Shown here piece after piece: positions 17,173-25,800 of a DNA stretch of 64,000 nt. A program made the translations under genes and the position numbers. Under the pieces are notes generated by a model, which saw nothing but the letters and a program-made list of their open reading frames with translations, was not told the DNA's origin and did no database searches. Within the stretch, counting starts at the first letter, position 1; every line of letters starts with the position of its first letter. This DNA is from an uncultured Flavobacteriaceae bacterium (GTDB lineage: Bacteria > Bacteroidota > Bacteroidia > Flavobacteriales > Flavobacteriaceae), in the NCBI GenBank assembly GCA_947501625.1, contig CANMWN010000002.1:679101-743100 (forward strand), read 5' to 3'.

Positions 17173-17830
17173 AATTCTTTTGTATTAATTTAGTTATAAA
17201 ACTAACATATAAATCTATTGCATCGGCATTTGCTGCAGCCTTTCTTTTATGAACTGCTGGTTGAGAAATATTTAATGCTTTTGCCATTTCTTTTTGAGTT
17301 TCATTATATAACAAATGACGGTACATTGTTTCTGCTGCATAATTTGACCATTTATTAATAATTGTTGTCGCTAAGGTTGTTGTAACATTAAATATATCCA
17401 ACAATTCATCATTTTTCACAACAATCTTTAGTCGCTCATCACTTTTTTTCATGGAGTCTAGACCTTCTCCTGAAAGCACAAATGCTTCTCCATCTGATGA
17501 TGTGATACTCTTGTCAATAAAATTCATTTTTCCTATTCCTATAGAAATTCTTGCATCCTTCAACTGCTCTAAAGGTAACTCCTTTTGCTTCTGATTTACA
17601 TTTAGACTACGCAAACCTGTTCTTAACAATATTGCTACTAAAACTGCATCTTTAGGATTTTCAACCATTGCTTGAAAACTATCGCCTCGATAGATTTCAA
17701 AAGGTTTTTTAAATGAAATTTTAGATTCAATTTGACTAAATATTAACTTTAAATAACTCAAAAACAAATCTTTATCTTCAATTTCTCTTGAATTAACTAT
17801 GTCTCCTGTAATGATTGCAACTGTCTTCAT
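17165..17830 (-). CDS. SatD-family protein: nucleotidyl-cyclase-like domain plus helix-turn-helix
   Basis: A 221-residue protein. Residues 1-145 carry TGDIVNSREI (GD at 9-10), YRGDSFQAMV (GD at 49-50), ARISIGIG at 93-100 and DGEAFVLSGEGLD at 113-125. In order and spacing these resemble the metal-binding loops and beta strands of class III nucleotidyl cyclase domains. Residues 178-200 form a helix-turn-helix (TQKEMAKALNISQPAVHKR). The SatD family is named from a streptococcal acid-tolerance gene; its chemistry is unknown to me, and the cyclase resemblance is my inference. It heads a three-gene operon and is preceded by three phased operators, suggesting it regulates itself. Confidence 0.8.
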   Translation of the reverse strand: MKTVAIITGDIVNSREIEDKDLFLSYLKLIFSQIESKISFKKPFEIYRGDSFQAMVENPKDAVLVAILLRTGLRSLNVNQKQKELPLEQLKDARISIGIGKMNFIDKSITSSDGEAFVLSGEGLDSMKKSDERLKIVVKNDELLDIFNVTTTLATTIINKWSNYAAETMYRHLLYNETQKEMAKALNISQPAVHKRKAAANADAIDLYVSFITKLIQKNYG

Positions 17831-17847
17831 ATTACATATTTACAATG

Positions 17848-17855
17848 CAAACATA
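17848..17855 (-). promoter_or_regulatory. -7 promoter box of the SatD operon
   Basis: TATGTTTG on the minus strand, an exact TAnnTTTG match, giving a predicted start near 17842 and a 12-nt leader before the satD ATG. The first operator copy begins 10 bp upstream, in the place of the -33 element. Confidence 0.65.
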
Positions 17856-17864
17856 CAAAAAAAA

Positions 17865-17942
17865 TATAAGCCTACAAGGTTATAATCAATTAATATAAGT
17901 CTACAAGGTTATATTTTACATATATAAGCCTCTAAGGTTATA
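17865..17942. promoter_or_regulatory. Three 20-bp operators at exact 29-bp spacing
   Basis: Copies at 17865-17884, 17894-17913 and 17923-17942 read TATAAGCCTACAAGGTTATA with one or two changes in copies 2 and 3. The period is exactly 29 bp and each spacer is 9 bp. Each copy is an imperfect palindrome (seven of ten arm positions pair), as expected for dimeric helix-turn-helix proteins. They lie between the divergent satD and argS genes; closeness to the satD -7 box makes SatD itself the likely ligand. Confidence 0.75.
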
Positions 17943-17984
17943 ATTAAAAGCAGTAAAAAAGCAGTTAATTTGTGCTTTTTATAT

Positions 17985-17992
17985 TAAATTTG
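17985..17992 (+). promoter_or_regulatory. -7 promoter box of argS
   Basis: TAAATTTG, an exact TAnnTTTG match; predicted start near 17998, 16 nt before the argS ATG at 18014. Confidence 0.6.
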
Positions 17993-18013
17993 CATTTCAA
18001 TTTTCTAGACAAA

Positions 18014-19789
18014 ATGAATATTCAAAACACCATTGAAACTGCCGTAAAAAAAGCAATTAAAACTATTTATGATGCTGATGTTAACGCTATTGAATTCCAA
18101 GCAACAAAAAAAGATTTTGATGGAGATATCACAGTTGTAATTTTTGCATTATTAAGGACAATCAAAGGAAATCCAGTAGAAATAGGCACTAAAATTGGTG
18201 AATATTTAAAAGAAAATGTTTCTGAGATTACAGATTTCAATGTTGTTAAAGGGTTTTTAAATTTATCAATAGATGATGGCGTTTATCTTAACACATTTAA
18301 TAACATTTATACAACAGAAGATTTTGGAATTACACCTTTAAATCCGAATCAAAAAGAAGTGATGGTTGAGTATTGCTCACCAAACACTAACAAACCCTTA
18401 CATCTTGGACATATAAGAAATAACCTTTTAGGCTATTCAGTAGCAGAAATTATTGCCGCAACTGGTAAAAAGGTATGGAAAACACAAATCATAAACGATC
18501 GTGGAATTCATATTTGTAAAAGCATGTTGGCTTGGCAACGATATGGAAATGGAGAGACGCCAGAAAGTACTGGGATAAAGGGCGATAAATTGGTTGGAAA
18601 CTACTACGTAAGATTTGACCAAGAATATAAAAAACAAATCTCAGAATTAATTACTCAAGGAAGCACTGAAGAGGATGCAAAAAAGAATGCACCTTTTCTT
18701 CTTGAAGCACAAGAAATGCTTCGTAAATGGGAAGCAGGAGATGAAGAAGTGGTTGCTCTTTGGAAGATGATGAACGAATGGGTATATGCAGGTTTTGAAA
18801 TTACGCATAAAGAATTAGGTGTTAATTTTGATAAAAATTATTATGAAAGCAATACTTATTTATTAGGGAAAGATGTAGTTGCTCACGGACTTGAAAAAGG
18901 AGTGTTTTACAAAAAAGAAGATGGCTCGGTTTGGATAGATTTAACTGACGAAGGTCTTGATGAAAAAATTGTACTTCGTTCAGACGGAACTGCGGTCTAT
19001 ATGACGCAAGATATTGGAACTGCAATTGAACGTTTTAAAGATTATAACTTAGAATCATTAACATATACCGTTGGAAATGAGCAAGATTATCATTTCAAAG
19101 TGTTATTTCTAATTTTAAAGAAATTAGGATTTGAATGGGCAGATAATCTATCTCATCTTTCTTACGGAATGGTAGATTTACCTTCTGGAAAAATGAAATC
19201 TCGAGAGGGAACAGTTGTAGACGCCGATGATTTAATGATTGAAATGACCAATACGGCTAGAGAAATTTCTGAAGAATTAGGGAAATTGGAAGGATATTCC
19301 AACGAAGAAAAAGAGAAACTGTATAAAACTATTGGTTTAGGAGCATTGAAATATTACATCTTAAAAGTAGATCCTAAAAAACGAATTTTATTTGACCCAA
19401 AAGAGTCTATAGATTTTAACGGAAATACTGGACCTTTTATTCAATATACCTATGCGAGAATTCAATCTATTTTAAGAAAAGTAGATTTTGATATTGATAA
19501 GCCAATTACTGATATTAAACTACATGAAAAAGAAATAGAGTTAGTTAAAATATTGGAACAATTTCCAGAAGTTATTCAGAATAGTGCAAAAAATAATAGT
19601 CCTGCTTTAATAGCGAACTATACATATGACTTAGTGAAAGGATACAATTCTTTTTATCAAAGTGTACCAATTTTAAGTTGCGACAATATAGATAAAAAAG
19701 TGTTTAGAGCACAACTTTCAATGAAGGTAGGAGAAACTATAAAAATAGCATTTAAACTTTTAGGAATAGGAGTTCCTAATCGTATGTGA
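18014..19789 (+). CDS. argS: Arginyl-tRNA synthetase
   Basis: Charges tRNA(Arg). Numbered from ATG 18014 the protein has 591 residues, normal for bacterial ArgS. It shows an N-terminal additional domain, the class I signature HLGHIRNN, the ArgS-specific VEYCSPNTNKPLHLGH block, GTAVYMTQDIG, and the signature loop as KMKSREGTVVDADDL in place of KMSKS, a variant usual for ArgS. The anticodon-binding domain ends with a methionine-type C-terminus (GVPNRM). The upstream start at 17972 lies before or within the -7 box and is rejected. The gene is monocistronic. Confidence 0.97.
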   Translation: MNIQNTIETAVKKAIKTIYDADVNAIEFQATKKDFDGDITVVIFALLRTIKGNPVEIGTKIGEYLKENVSEITDFNVVKGFLNLSIDDGVYLNTFNNIYTTEDFGITPLNPNQKEVMVEYCSPNTNKPLHLGHIRNNLLGYSVAEIIAATGKKVWKTQIINDRGIHICKSMLAWQRYGNGETPESTGIKGDKLVGNYYVRFDQEYKKQISELITQGSTEEDAKKNAPFLLEAQEMLRKWEAGDEEVVALWKMMNEWVYAGFEITHKELGVNFDKNYYESNTYLLGKDVVAHGLEKGVFYKKEDGSVWIDLTDEGLDEKIVLRSDGTAVYMTQDIGTAIERFKDYNLESLTYTVGNEQDYHFKVLFLILKKLGFEWADNLSHLSYGMVDLPSGKMKSREGTVVDADDLMIEMTNTAREISEELGKLEGYSNEEKEKLYKTIGLGALKYYILKVDPKKRILFDPKESIDFNGNTGPFIQYTYARIQSILRKVDFDIDKPITDIKLHEKEIELVKILEQFPEVIQNSAKNNSPALIANYTYDLVKGYNSFYQSVPILSCDNIDKKVFRAQLSMKVGETIKIAFKLLGIGVPNRM

Positions 19790-19806
19790 TAATCAGATTT
19801 ATTAAT

Positions 19807-19814
19807 TAAATTTG
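19807..19814 (+). promoter_or_regulatory. -7 promoter box of lpdA
   Basis: TAAATTTG, an exact TAnnTTTG match, with a predicted start near 19820 and a leader of about 38 nt. Confidence 0.6.
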
Positions 19815-19857
19815 CAATAAAATAAACTTATACAACATCAAATAAATTATATTAAGT

Positions 19858-21246
19858 ATGAAATACGACATCATTATAATCGGAAGTGGTCCTGGAGGAT
19901 ACGTGACTGGTATTAGAGCTTCTCAACTTGGTTTCAAAGTTGCAATTGTAGAAAAAGAAAGTCTTGGAGGTATTTGTTTGAATTGGGGATGTATTCCTAC
20001 AAAAGCATTGTTAAAAAGCGCGCAAGTATATGATTACTTAAAACATGTTGATGACTATGGATTAAAAGCCGAAGCAATTGATAAAGATTTTGAAGCAGTT
20101 ATTAAGCGTAGTCGTGGCGTAGCTGAAGGTATGAGTAAAGGTGTTCAGTTTTTGATGAAGAAAAATAAAATTGATGTTATCAATGGTTTTGGAAAAATTA
20201 AAACTGGAAAAAAGGTAGATGTTACTGATGCTGATGGAAAAGTAACTGAATATAGCGCTGATCATATTATTATTGCAACAGGTGCAAGAAGCCGTGAACT
20301 ACCAAGTTTACCACAAGATGGTGTAAAAGTTATTGGATATAGACAAGCAATGTCGTTACCAAAGCAACCTGAGAAAATGATTGTTGTAGGTTCTGGTGCA
20401 ATTGGAGTTGAGTTTGCTCACTTCTATAATTCTATGGGAACTGATGTTACTATTGTTGAATATATGCCAAATGTTGTTCCAGTTGAAGATTTAGATGTTT
20501 CTAAACAATTTGAAAAATCGTTAAAGAAATCTGGAATTAAAGTAATGACCAATTCTTCTGTAGAATCTGTTGATACATCAGGAAATGGTGTTGTTGCAAC
20601 AGTAAAGACCAAAAAAGGAGAAGAAAAAATGGAAGCAGATGTTTTATTGTCAGCCGTTGGAATCAAAACCAATATTGAAAATATAGGATTAGAAGATGTA
20701 GGTATTGTTACTGATAGAGATAAAATCTTGGTGAATGATTGGTACCAAACTAATATTCCTGGATATTATGCAATTGGAGATGTTGTTCCTGGACCAGCAC
20801 TTGCGCACGTTGCTTCTGCTGAAGGAATTACATGTGTTGAGAAAATTGCCGGTTTACATACCGAAGTCATTGATTATGGTAATATTCCGGGATGTACCTA
20901 TGCAAGTCCAGAAATTGCTTCTGTAGGAATGACAGAAAAACAAGCCAAAGAAGCAGGTTATGATTTAAAAATTGGAAAGTTCCCTTTCTCTGCCTCTGGA
21001 AAAGCATCTGCTGCTGGAACTAAAGATGGGTTTGTAAAAGTTATTTTTGATGCTAAATACGGCGAATGGCTTGGATGTCATATGATTGGTGCTGGAGTTA
21101 CTGATATGATTGCCGAAGCAGTACTTGGAAGGAAATTAGAAACTACAGGGCACGAAGTTTTAAAAGCAATTCATCCACATCCGACAATGAGTGAAGCGGT
21201 CATGGAAGCTGTTGCCGATGCTTATGATGAAGTGATACACTTATAA
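19858..21246 (+). CDS. lpdA: Dihydrolipoyl dehydrogenase
   Basis: E3 flavoprotein that reoxidises dihydrolipoamide in 2-oxoacid dehydrogenase and glycine cleavage complexes, passing electrons to NAD+. The 462-residue chain shows the FAD site GSGPGGYVTG, the redox disulfide C40-LNWG-C45, the NAD site GSGAIGVEFA, the second FAD contact YAIGDV, and the C-terminal HPHPTMSEAVMEA with the catalytic His-Glu pair. The stop codon overlaps by 1 bp the ATG of a 36-residue membrane peptide. Which complex it serves is not shown by neighbours. Confidence 0.97.
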   Translation: MKYDIIIIGSGPGGYVTGIRASQLGFKVAIVEKESLGGICLNWGCIPTKALLKSAQVYDYLKHVDDYGLKAEAIDKDFEAVIKRSRGVAEGMSKGVQFLMKKNKIDVINGFGKIKTGKKVDVTDADGKVTEYSADHIIIATGARSRELPSLPQDGVKVIGYRQAMSLPKQPEKMIVVGSGAIGVEFAHFYNSMGTDVTIVEYMPNVVPVEDLDVSKQFEKSLKKSGIKVMTNSSVESVDTSGNGVVATVKTKKGEEKMEADVLLSAVGIKTNIENIGLEDVGIVTDRDKILVNDWYQTNIPGYYAIGDVVPGPALAHVASAEGITCVEKIAGLHTEVIDYGNIPGCTYASPEIASVGMTEKQAKEAGYDLKIGKFPFSASGKASAAGTKDGFVKVIFDAKYGEWLGCHMIGAGVTDMIAEAVLGRKLETTGHEVLKAIHPHPTMSEAVMEAVADAYDEVIHL

Positions 21247-21356
21247 TGAAATACAAAAAGAAAACAGTCATTTATATTATCATAGTACTAATTATTCTTT
21301 TACTATGGATAGAAATGGCTGTTGGAATTTTTGGTTCTCCTATAGCTGGAAGTTAA
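21246..21356 (+). CDS. 36-residue single-helix membrane peptide coupled to lpdA
   Basis: An unlisted-size reading frame whose ATG shares its A with the lpdA stop codon (TAATG). The product is a basic N-terminus (KYKKK), a hydrophobic helix of about 17 residues and a short tail, IEMAVGIFGSPIAGS. The 1-bp overlap and the clean membrane-protein design argue for a real coupled gene. Function unknown. It ends 1 bp before the convergent bshC gene, filling the gap exactly. Confidence 0.6.
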   Translation: MKYKKKTVIYIIIVLIILLLWIEMAVGIFGSPIAGS

Positions 21357-21357
21357 C

Positions 21358-22953
21358 TTATAATCTTATTATTATAAACTCTCCTGTTAAAGGTTTTAAT
21401 GCCGATTTTATCTTCGGAATTAACTCACCACCATATTCTAAATAAAATTCAGAGAAATTGGTGTTTCTCTCTTGCAAACTTTGTTTTGGAAATAACTCAT
21501 CTTGTAATTCAGTAATTCGGTTTACTAAGTCTAGATGTACTCGTTTTTCGGCCTTTAATAAGCGTTTTTCTAAATTATCAAGCCCTTTTAATTGCTTCTT
21601 TTTTTGCGCATTTACTGCTCCAATAAAAGACTTATCTGTAGCCTTAGCCATTTTTTCAAGTTCTTGAAAATGTGTTTCAATTTGAAAACGTTGCTTTGAA
21701 AAATTAATTTCGAAAGTTGATTTTTCTTTTATTTTTTTAGTAGTTAATTCGTGTTGTTTTAAAAACAATTCTTCATCAGTTATTGATAATTTTTTGAGTT
21801 TCTTTGATCGCTTTTCAGATATCAATAATGCGGAATTTCTCAATAACAAAATTGGAAAAGGCACTTCAACTTTATCAAAATATTGTTTCAACTCAAACCA
21901 ATAAGCCAACTCACCTCCTCCTCCAATGTAACATAGATTTGGTAAAATCACCTCTTGATATAATGGACGCATAATAACATTTGGGCTAAATCGTTCTGGA
22001 TGCAACTTTAACTCATAGAGCAATTCATCTTCATTAAACTCAATATTTGTGTTATTTACTTTAAAAACATCGTTCTCAAATACTATTCTTTCACGCAAAT
22101 TATCAGTCAAATAAAATAGATTTATTTCTCTTGGGTTTACCTGAATTTTATAATCAACTTGCAGTTTTTGAATTGTATTATTAACCTCATTATAAGATAT
22201 ATTTTCAAATAAATCTTTCGCAACATATGGTAATAACTGACGCTTTAAATCTACATCGTCACCATCGACAATCACTAAGCCATATTCAGTAAATAATTCG
22301 TTGGCGAGATATCTTGTTGCTTCAGTTAAATTTTCTTTCTCTACGTAAGCCTTTCGAAATAAGAGCCTAAGTTTCTTTGCATTTTCTGAACTTCCCAACA
22401 ATTTGGAAAACTCATTAAACACTTCTTCAAAACCGATAGTTTTAAATCTACCAACACCTCCAGTTTCATTACTATTCCAAACTATTTTTTTTCCTTTGAA
22501 ATTAAAATATTGAATTTCTTCAAAATCATGATCTTCAGATGCCATCCAATAAATTGGCACAAAATTACAATCTGGAAATTCTATTTTTAACTCTTCAGTA
22601 AGATTGATAGTTGAAATTATTTTATACAAAAAATAAAGAGGTCCAGTGAATAAATTTAGTTGATGACCTGTAGTAATTGTAAAAGTGTTTTCATCTGATA
22701 AAAATTCAATGTTCTTTTGCGTTTTCGAAGAAGTTTTTATGTTTTTATATTGAGATTTTAAAGACTTCACTAAAGTTTCTCTTGATTCTTTTTGAAAAGA
22801 ATTTTGTTTTAATTCAATTTGTTTTTTAAAGTTTTCTCGCCTTGGAAAATTATTATAAAAATGCTTAATTGAATCTTTTTCTTCTAAATAATCACAAATA
22901 GTTTTGGAAAAAAAACCTGTATTTTGAAATGGAATCGTTGAAACTTTGGTCAC
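21358..22953 (-). CDS. bshC: Bacillithiol biosynthesis cysteine-adding enzyme BshC
   Basis: Putative cysteine ligase adding Cys to glucosaminyl-malate in the last step of bacillithiol synthesis. The 531-residue length is normal. Typical blocks are TTGHQLNLFTGPLYFLYKI near residue 95, PIYWMASEDHDFEEI near 132, IMRPLYQEVILPNLCYIGG and a coiled coil near residues 400-480. The start is GTG at 22953. bshA and bshB are not in the window. The gene lies 84 bp after the fibre gene on the same strand and probably has its own promoter. Confidence 0.93.
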   Translation of the reverse strand: MTKVSTIPFQNTGFFSKTICDYLEEKDSIKHFYNNFPRRENFKKQIELKQNSFQKESRETLVKSLKSQYKNIKTSSKTQKNIEFLSDENTFTITTGHQLNLFTGPLYFLYKIISTINLTEELKIEFPDCNFVPIYWMASEDHDFEEIQYFNFKGKKIVWNSNETGGVGRFKTIGFEEVFNEFSKLLGSSENAKKLRLLFRKAYVEKENLTEATRYLANELFTEYGLVIVDGDDVDLKRQLLPYVAKDLFENISYNEVNNTIQKLQVDYKIQVNPREINLFYLTDNLRERIVFENDVFKVNNTNIEFNEDELLYELKLHPERFSPNVIMRPLYQEVILPNLCYIGGGGELAYWFELKQYFDKVEVPFPILLLRNSALLISEKRSKKLKKLSITDEELFLKQHELTTKKIKEKSTFEINFSKQRFQIETHFQELEKMAKATDKSFIGAVNAQKKKQLKGLDNLEKRLLKAEKRVHLDLVNRITELQDELFPKQSLQERNTNFSEFYLEYGGELIPKIKSALKPLTGEFIIIRL

Positions 22954-23037
22954 CTATCGTTAATTTTTTATAAAAGTAATAAATTTAACAATGAAGTCGG
23001 TATAGTTCATTAATTCTAACAGATTTTTAACTAATAT

Positions 23038-25137
23038 TTACTTCAATTTTATTGCTTGTAAATCTTTCAAAACTTTAGTATAATGTTCATTCATTTTTTT
23101 AAAATTCTCTGCCGTAGGATTATCCAAAACTTCTTTTAAATAAGGTGACATAGAAAAGTCAAAATTTTGTTTTACAGCAAAATCTTTAACGTAGCTCATC
23201 GCCTCTTTAGCATTTTTATACTTTACACCCTCAATAGAATTTTGAGCAATTTTATTAATTGAAGGAGAGGTAGTTATATTATTAGAAGTAATATTAATAG
23301 TATTATCAGTTTGAAAATAACTTGGTTTAAATGAACTGTTAACTTCAGCCAATGATGCTTGAATATTATTAAGCAATAACTGTAATTTTGCAACTTCACC
23401 TACCATATCATTTGAATTAATCCCAACAGCGGTGTTTATATAAGAAAAAACTTCTTTACCGCTAGATTCTGACCAAGCTACACCAACTATTCGTTTATAA
23501 TCTTCAATGGTCATGTTATTTGCCGAAACTGCTATTCCAGTTCCATCCATATTTCCAGAAGGCAAAATATAATCTCCTTTTTTAACTTCTCCAATTACTT
23601 TTACTGGCACTTGTCCCATAAAGGCTATTTTTTTATACTTATACTCTTCACCTGCATTTGGCATCGCTCCACTTATCATTGGATTTTGAGAAACTACCAT
23701 AAATTTTTCGGCAACATTAAACTTTTTAGAAACTTCTCCTCCATTTACTCCTACTATCTCTGCAAAAAACATTTTTTCTGTTTCATCATATTTCTTCAAC
23801 CATTCTGCATAATCTGCTCCTCCAGATTCAAAACCAACTCCTAAATTCAATTCATTATAAGTTATATAACCTTGTAATTGAATCCCATCTACAATCATGT
23901 CCATAGCACTCCAAACCGCATCATCACAATCTCCAGTTACACATGCTCCCGCAGCAGCACCAGCATTAATACTAAATCTTATTATAGCCATAACATAATC
24001 CATAGTTAAGTTATATGCTCCAAAAGCATAATCATTTACAAAATATTGGTTGGCTGTAACATTTGGTGGATTTTGATTTGAATCGTCATTATTACCAATA
24101 ATATCATCAAATCCTGGAATACCTCCTATCGCATTAATAACCACATTTCTAACTATTCCAGTTAGTCCATTATTCCCTTCTATTCTTCCTCTAGCAACAC
24201 CATTTCCATTCCAGAATGATATATAATTATTTGATCTATCTGGATAAGTTGGGTTTAATTTTACGGCAATTCCTTGCTGACTTCCTTCAACTCTTAAAGG
24301 ATATGCATCATAGTTTGACTCACTAGAAATACCCGTATCAGTAGAAATAGTTACTTGTCTATTAAATTCCGAAACACCTTCTACGCTTAGAGTACCATTT
24401 AAACTGGAAGAATCATTTACTGTTAAATTCTCAAAAGTGCCATCTTGAAAATTTGATTCACCTTCAACAGTGAGGTTCCCTGAAAGTGTTGTTGACGAAC
24501 CATTATTTACATGTAATTCTCCATTCAAATTTGTAGTTCCATCAACAGTTAAATCGGCATATAACTGCGTATCTCCTCCAACTTCTAAAGGACCATCAAA
24601 GGCAACTAAACCATCAACAGTTAAATCTCCAGTTAAGTATGTTGGGCTTTGATTATTAACCGTAAAATTGCTATTCAAATTAGTAGCACCATCAACATCC
24701 AATGTTCCTGTAGCAATAATCTCTCTGTGTCTTACATAGGGAATGTATGTCAAATCTTGATTGCTAAACAACACATATCCATCACCATTATCAAAATCAA
24801 TTTCAACTTGTAATTCCTTATTTCCATCCCAATATATTTGATTAAAACTTGAAGGTGAATTTGCAGTTAATTGTCCTTGTCCAATCATTAGATTTATCAT
24901 TCCATAATCATCTGTCGATGTTTCATGAATTTCTTGATATTCTATTCCAGAGTTTCCAGAAATTGTAAATTTTACATCAACTGAAGCATTTGGTAAGTTA
25001 TTTGACGCTATATCTACTCCTGGAATTTCATCTGCATTATTATCAATAATTACAGCTTGATAACTTATACCATCTATTTGGGCAAAAGTTGTGATTGTAA
25101 AAGCGATTGTAACTAAACTAAGTATTATTTTTTTCAT
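23038..25137 (-). CDS. Secreted phage-tail-fibre-like stalk protein with G2-type autoprotease domain
   Basis: A 699-residue exported protein with a 19-residue signal peptide. Residues 20-140 form the GISYQAVIIDNN-type N-terminal domain common in Bacteroidota. Residues 140-270 hold at least seven short beta repeats of the form LTVDGxTNLNG, like beta-helical fibre shafts. Residues 440-570 begin GGADYAEWLKKY and resemble the peptidase G2/intramolecular chaperone domains that end phage tail fibres. A helical tail of about 80 residues closes the chain. It is the last gene of a three-gene operon with an outer-membrane protein and a T9SS protein, and is likely displayed at the cell surface. It carries no T9SS sorting domain itself. 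Confidence 0.7.
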   Translation of the reverse strand: MKKIILSLVTIAFTITTFAQIDGISYQAVIIDNNADEIPGVDIASNNLPNASVDVKFTISGNSGIEYQEIHETSTDDYGMINLMIGQGQLTANSPSSFNQIYWDGNKELQVEIDFDNGDGYVLFSNQDLTYIPYVRHREIIATGTLDVDGATNLNSNFTVNNQSPTYLTGDLTVDGLVAFDGPLEVGGDTQLYADLTVDGTTNLNGELHVNNGSSTTLSGNLTVEGESNFQDGTFENLTVNDSSSLNGTLSVEGVSEFNRQVTISTDTGISSESNYDAYPLRVEGSQQGIAVKLNPTYPDRSNNYISFWNGNGVARGRIEGNNGLTGIVRNVVINAIGGIPGFDDIIGNNDDSNQNPPNVTANQYFVNDYAFGAYNLTMDYVMAIIRFSINAGAAAGACVTGDCDDAVWSAMDMIVDGIQLQGYITYNELNLGVGFESGGADYAEWLKKYDETEKMFFAEIVGVNGGEVSKKFNVAEKFMVVSQNPMISGAMPNAGEEYKYKKIAFMGQVPVKVIGEVKKGDYILPSGNMDGTGIAVSANNMTIEDYKRIVGVAWSESSGKEVFSYINTAVGINSNDMVGEVAKLQLLLNNIQASLAEVNSSFKPSYFQTDNTINITSNNITTSPSINKIAQNSIEGVKYKNAKEAMSYVKDFAVKQNFDFSMSPYLKEVLDNPTAENFKKMNEHYTKVLKDLQAIKLK

Positions 25138-25155
25138 GATTAGTAATTTTATTTT

Positions 25156-25800
25156 TTAAAACGAACAGTCTGTATTGGGTAATTTTAGAATAATCCCTAT
25201 CCCAAAACCATGAGCGAAAAAGTTCAATTCCTCGCTATCTATAGTGTTTTCTTGAAATGCAGTAAATGATTTTCCTACCATATATTGTCCATATATTGAT
25301 GCTCTATCATTTATTGAATATTGCAGTGCAATACCTCCATTGACCATAAAGAAACTTTGATTAAATTCTTTTTCTTTTACTAGATTGTAAACTTGATTAT
25401 TTAAAGTTTGTGAGCCCTGAATCAAAAATTCTGATCCTATGGTGCCTTTAAGAGAAAATTTAAGTTCTCTTAATTCAAATAGTTTATAATCTAACCCAAC
25501 ATTTACACCAACATAAGTAACATCCCATTCATATCTATTATCTAAAATAGGATCACTACCAACTGCGCCATAACTATTATACGTTGCGCCTGCTGTAATA
25601 CTCAACTTATCTTTAACACCTTGAAATCTCATACCCAAAGCCATATTATTATTAGTTTTTGGCAAAATATTGGTAAGTTCATTTCCTTGAGAATTTTTAT
25701 ATTCAAATCTTGAACTTGTCTTGTTAACTTCAAAATACAATTGTTGAGATTGAGTCAAAGAAAATGAGAATAGGAAAAATAATAGTAGTTTTATTCTCAT
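25156..25800 (-). CDS. Outer-membrane beta-barrel protein
   Basis: A 214-residue exported protein: signal peptide ending SQSQ, then alternating amphipathic beta strands (for example LSITAGATYNSYG, VGVNVGLDYKLFEL, SIYGQYMVGKSF) ending with an aromatic-rich final strand, as in small outer-membrane barrels. Its ATG overlaps the preceding stop by 4 bp. As the middle gene between the T9SS protein and the fibre protein it may anchor or export the fibre. Confidence 0.65.
   Translation of the reverse strand: MRIKLLLFFLFSFSLTQSQQLYFEVNKTSSRFEYKNSQGNELTNILPKTNNNMALGMRFQGVKDKLSITAGATYNSYGAVGSDPILDNRYEWDVTYVGVNVGLDYKLFELRELKFSLKGTIGSEFLIQGSQTLNNQVYNLVKEKEFNQSFFMVNGGIALQYSINDRASIYGQYMVGKSFTAFQENTIDSEELNFFAHGFGIGIILKLPNTDCSF

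Noticed and set aside
17972..18013. Earlier ArgS start
   Set aside because: The extension is read through the argS -7 promoter box and is not conserved-looking; ATG 18014 gives the usual length.
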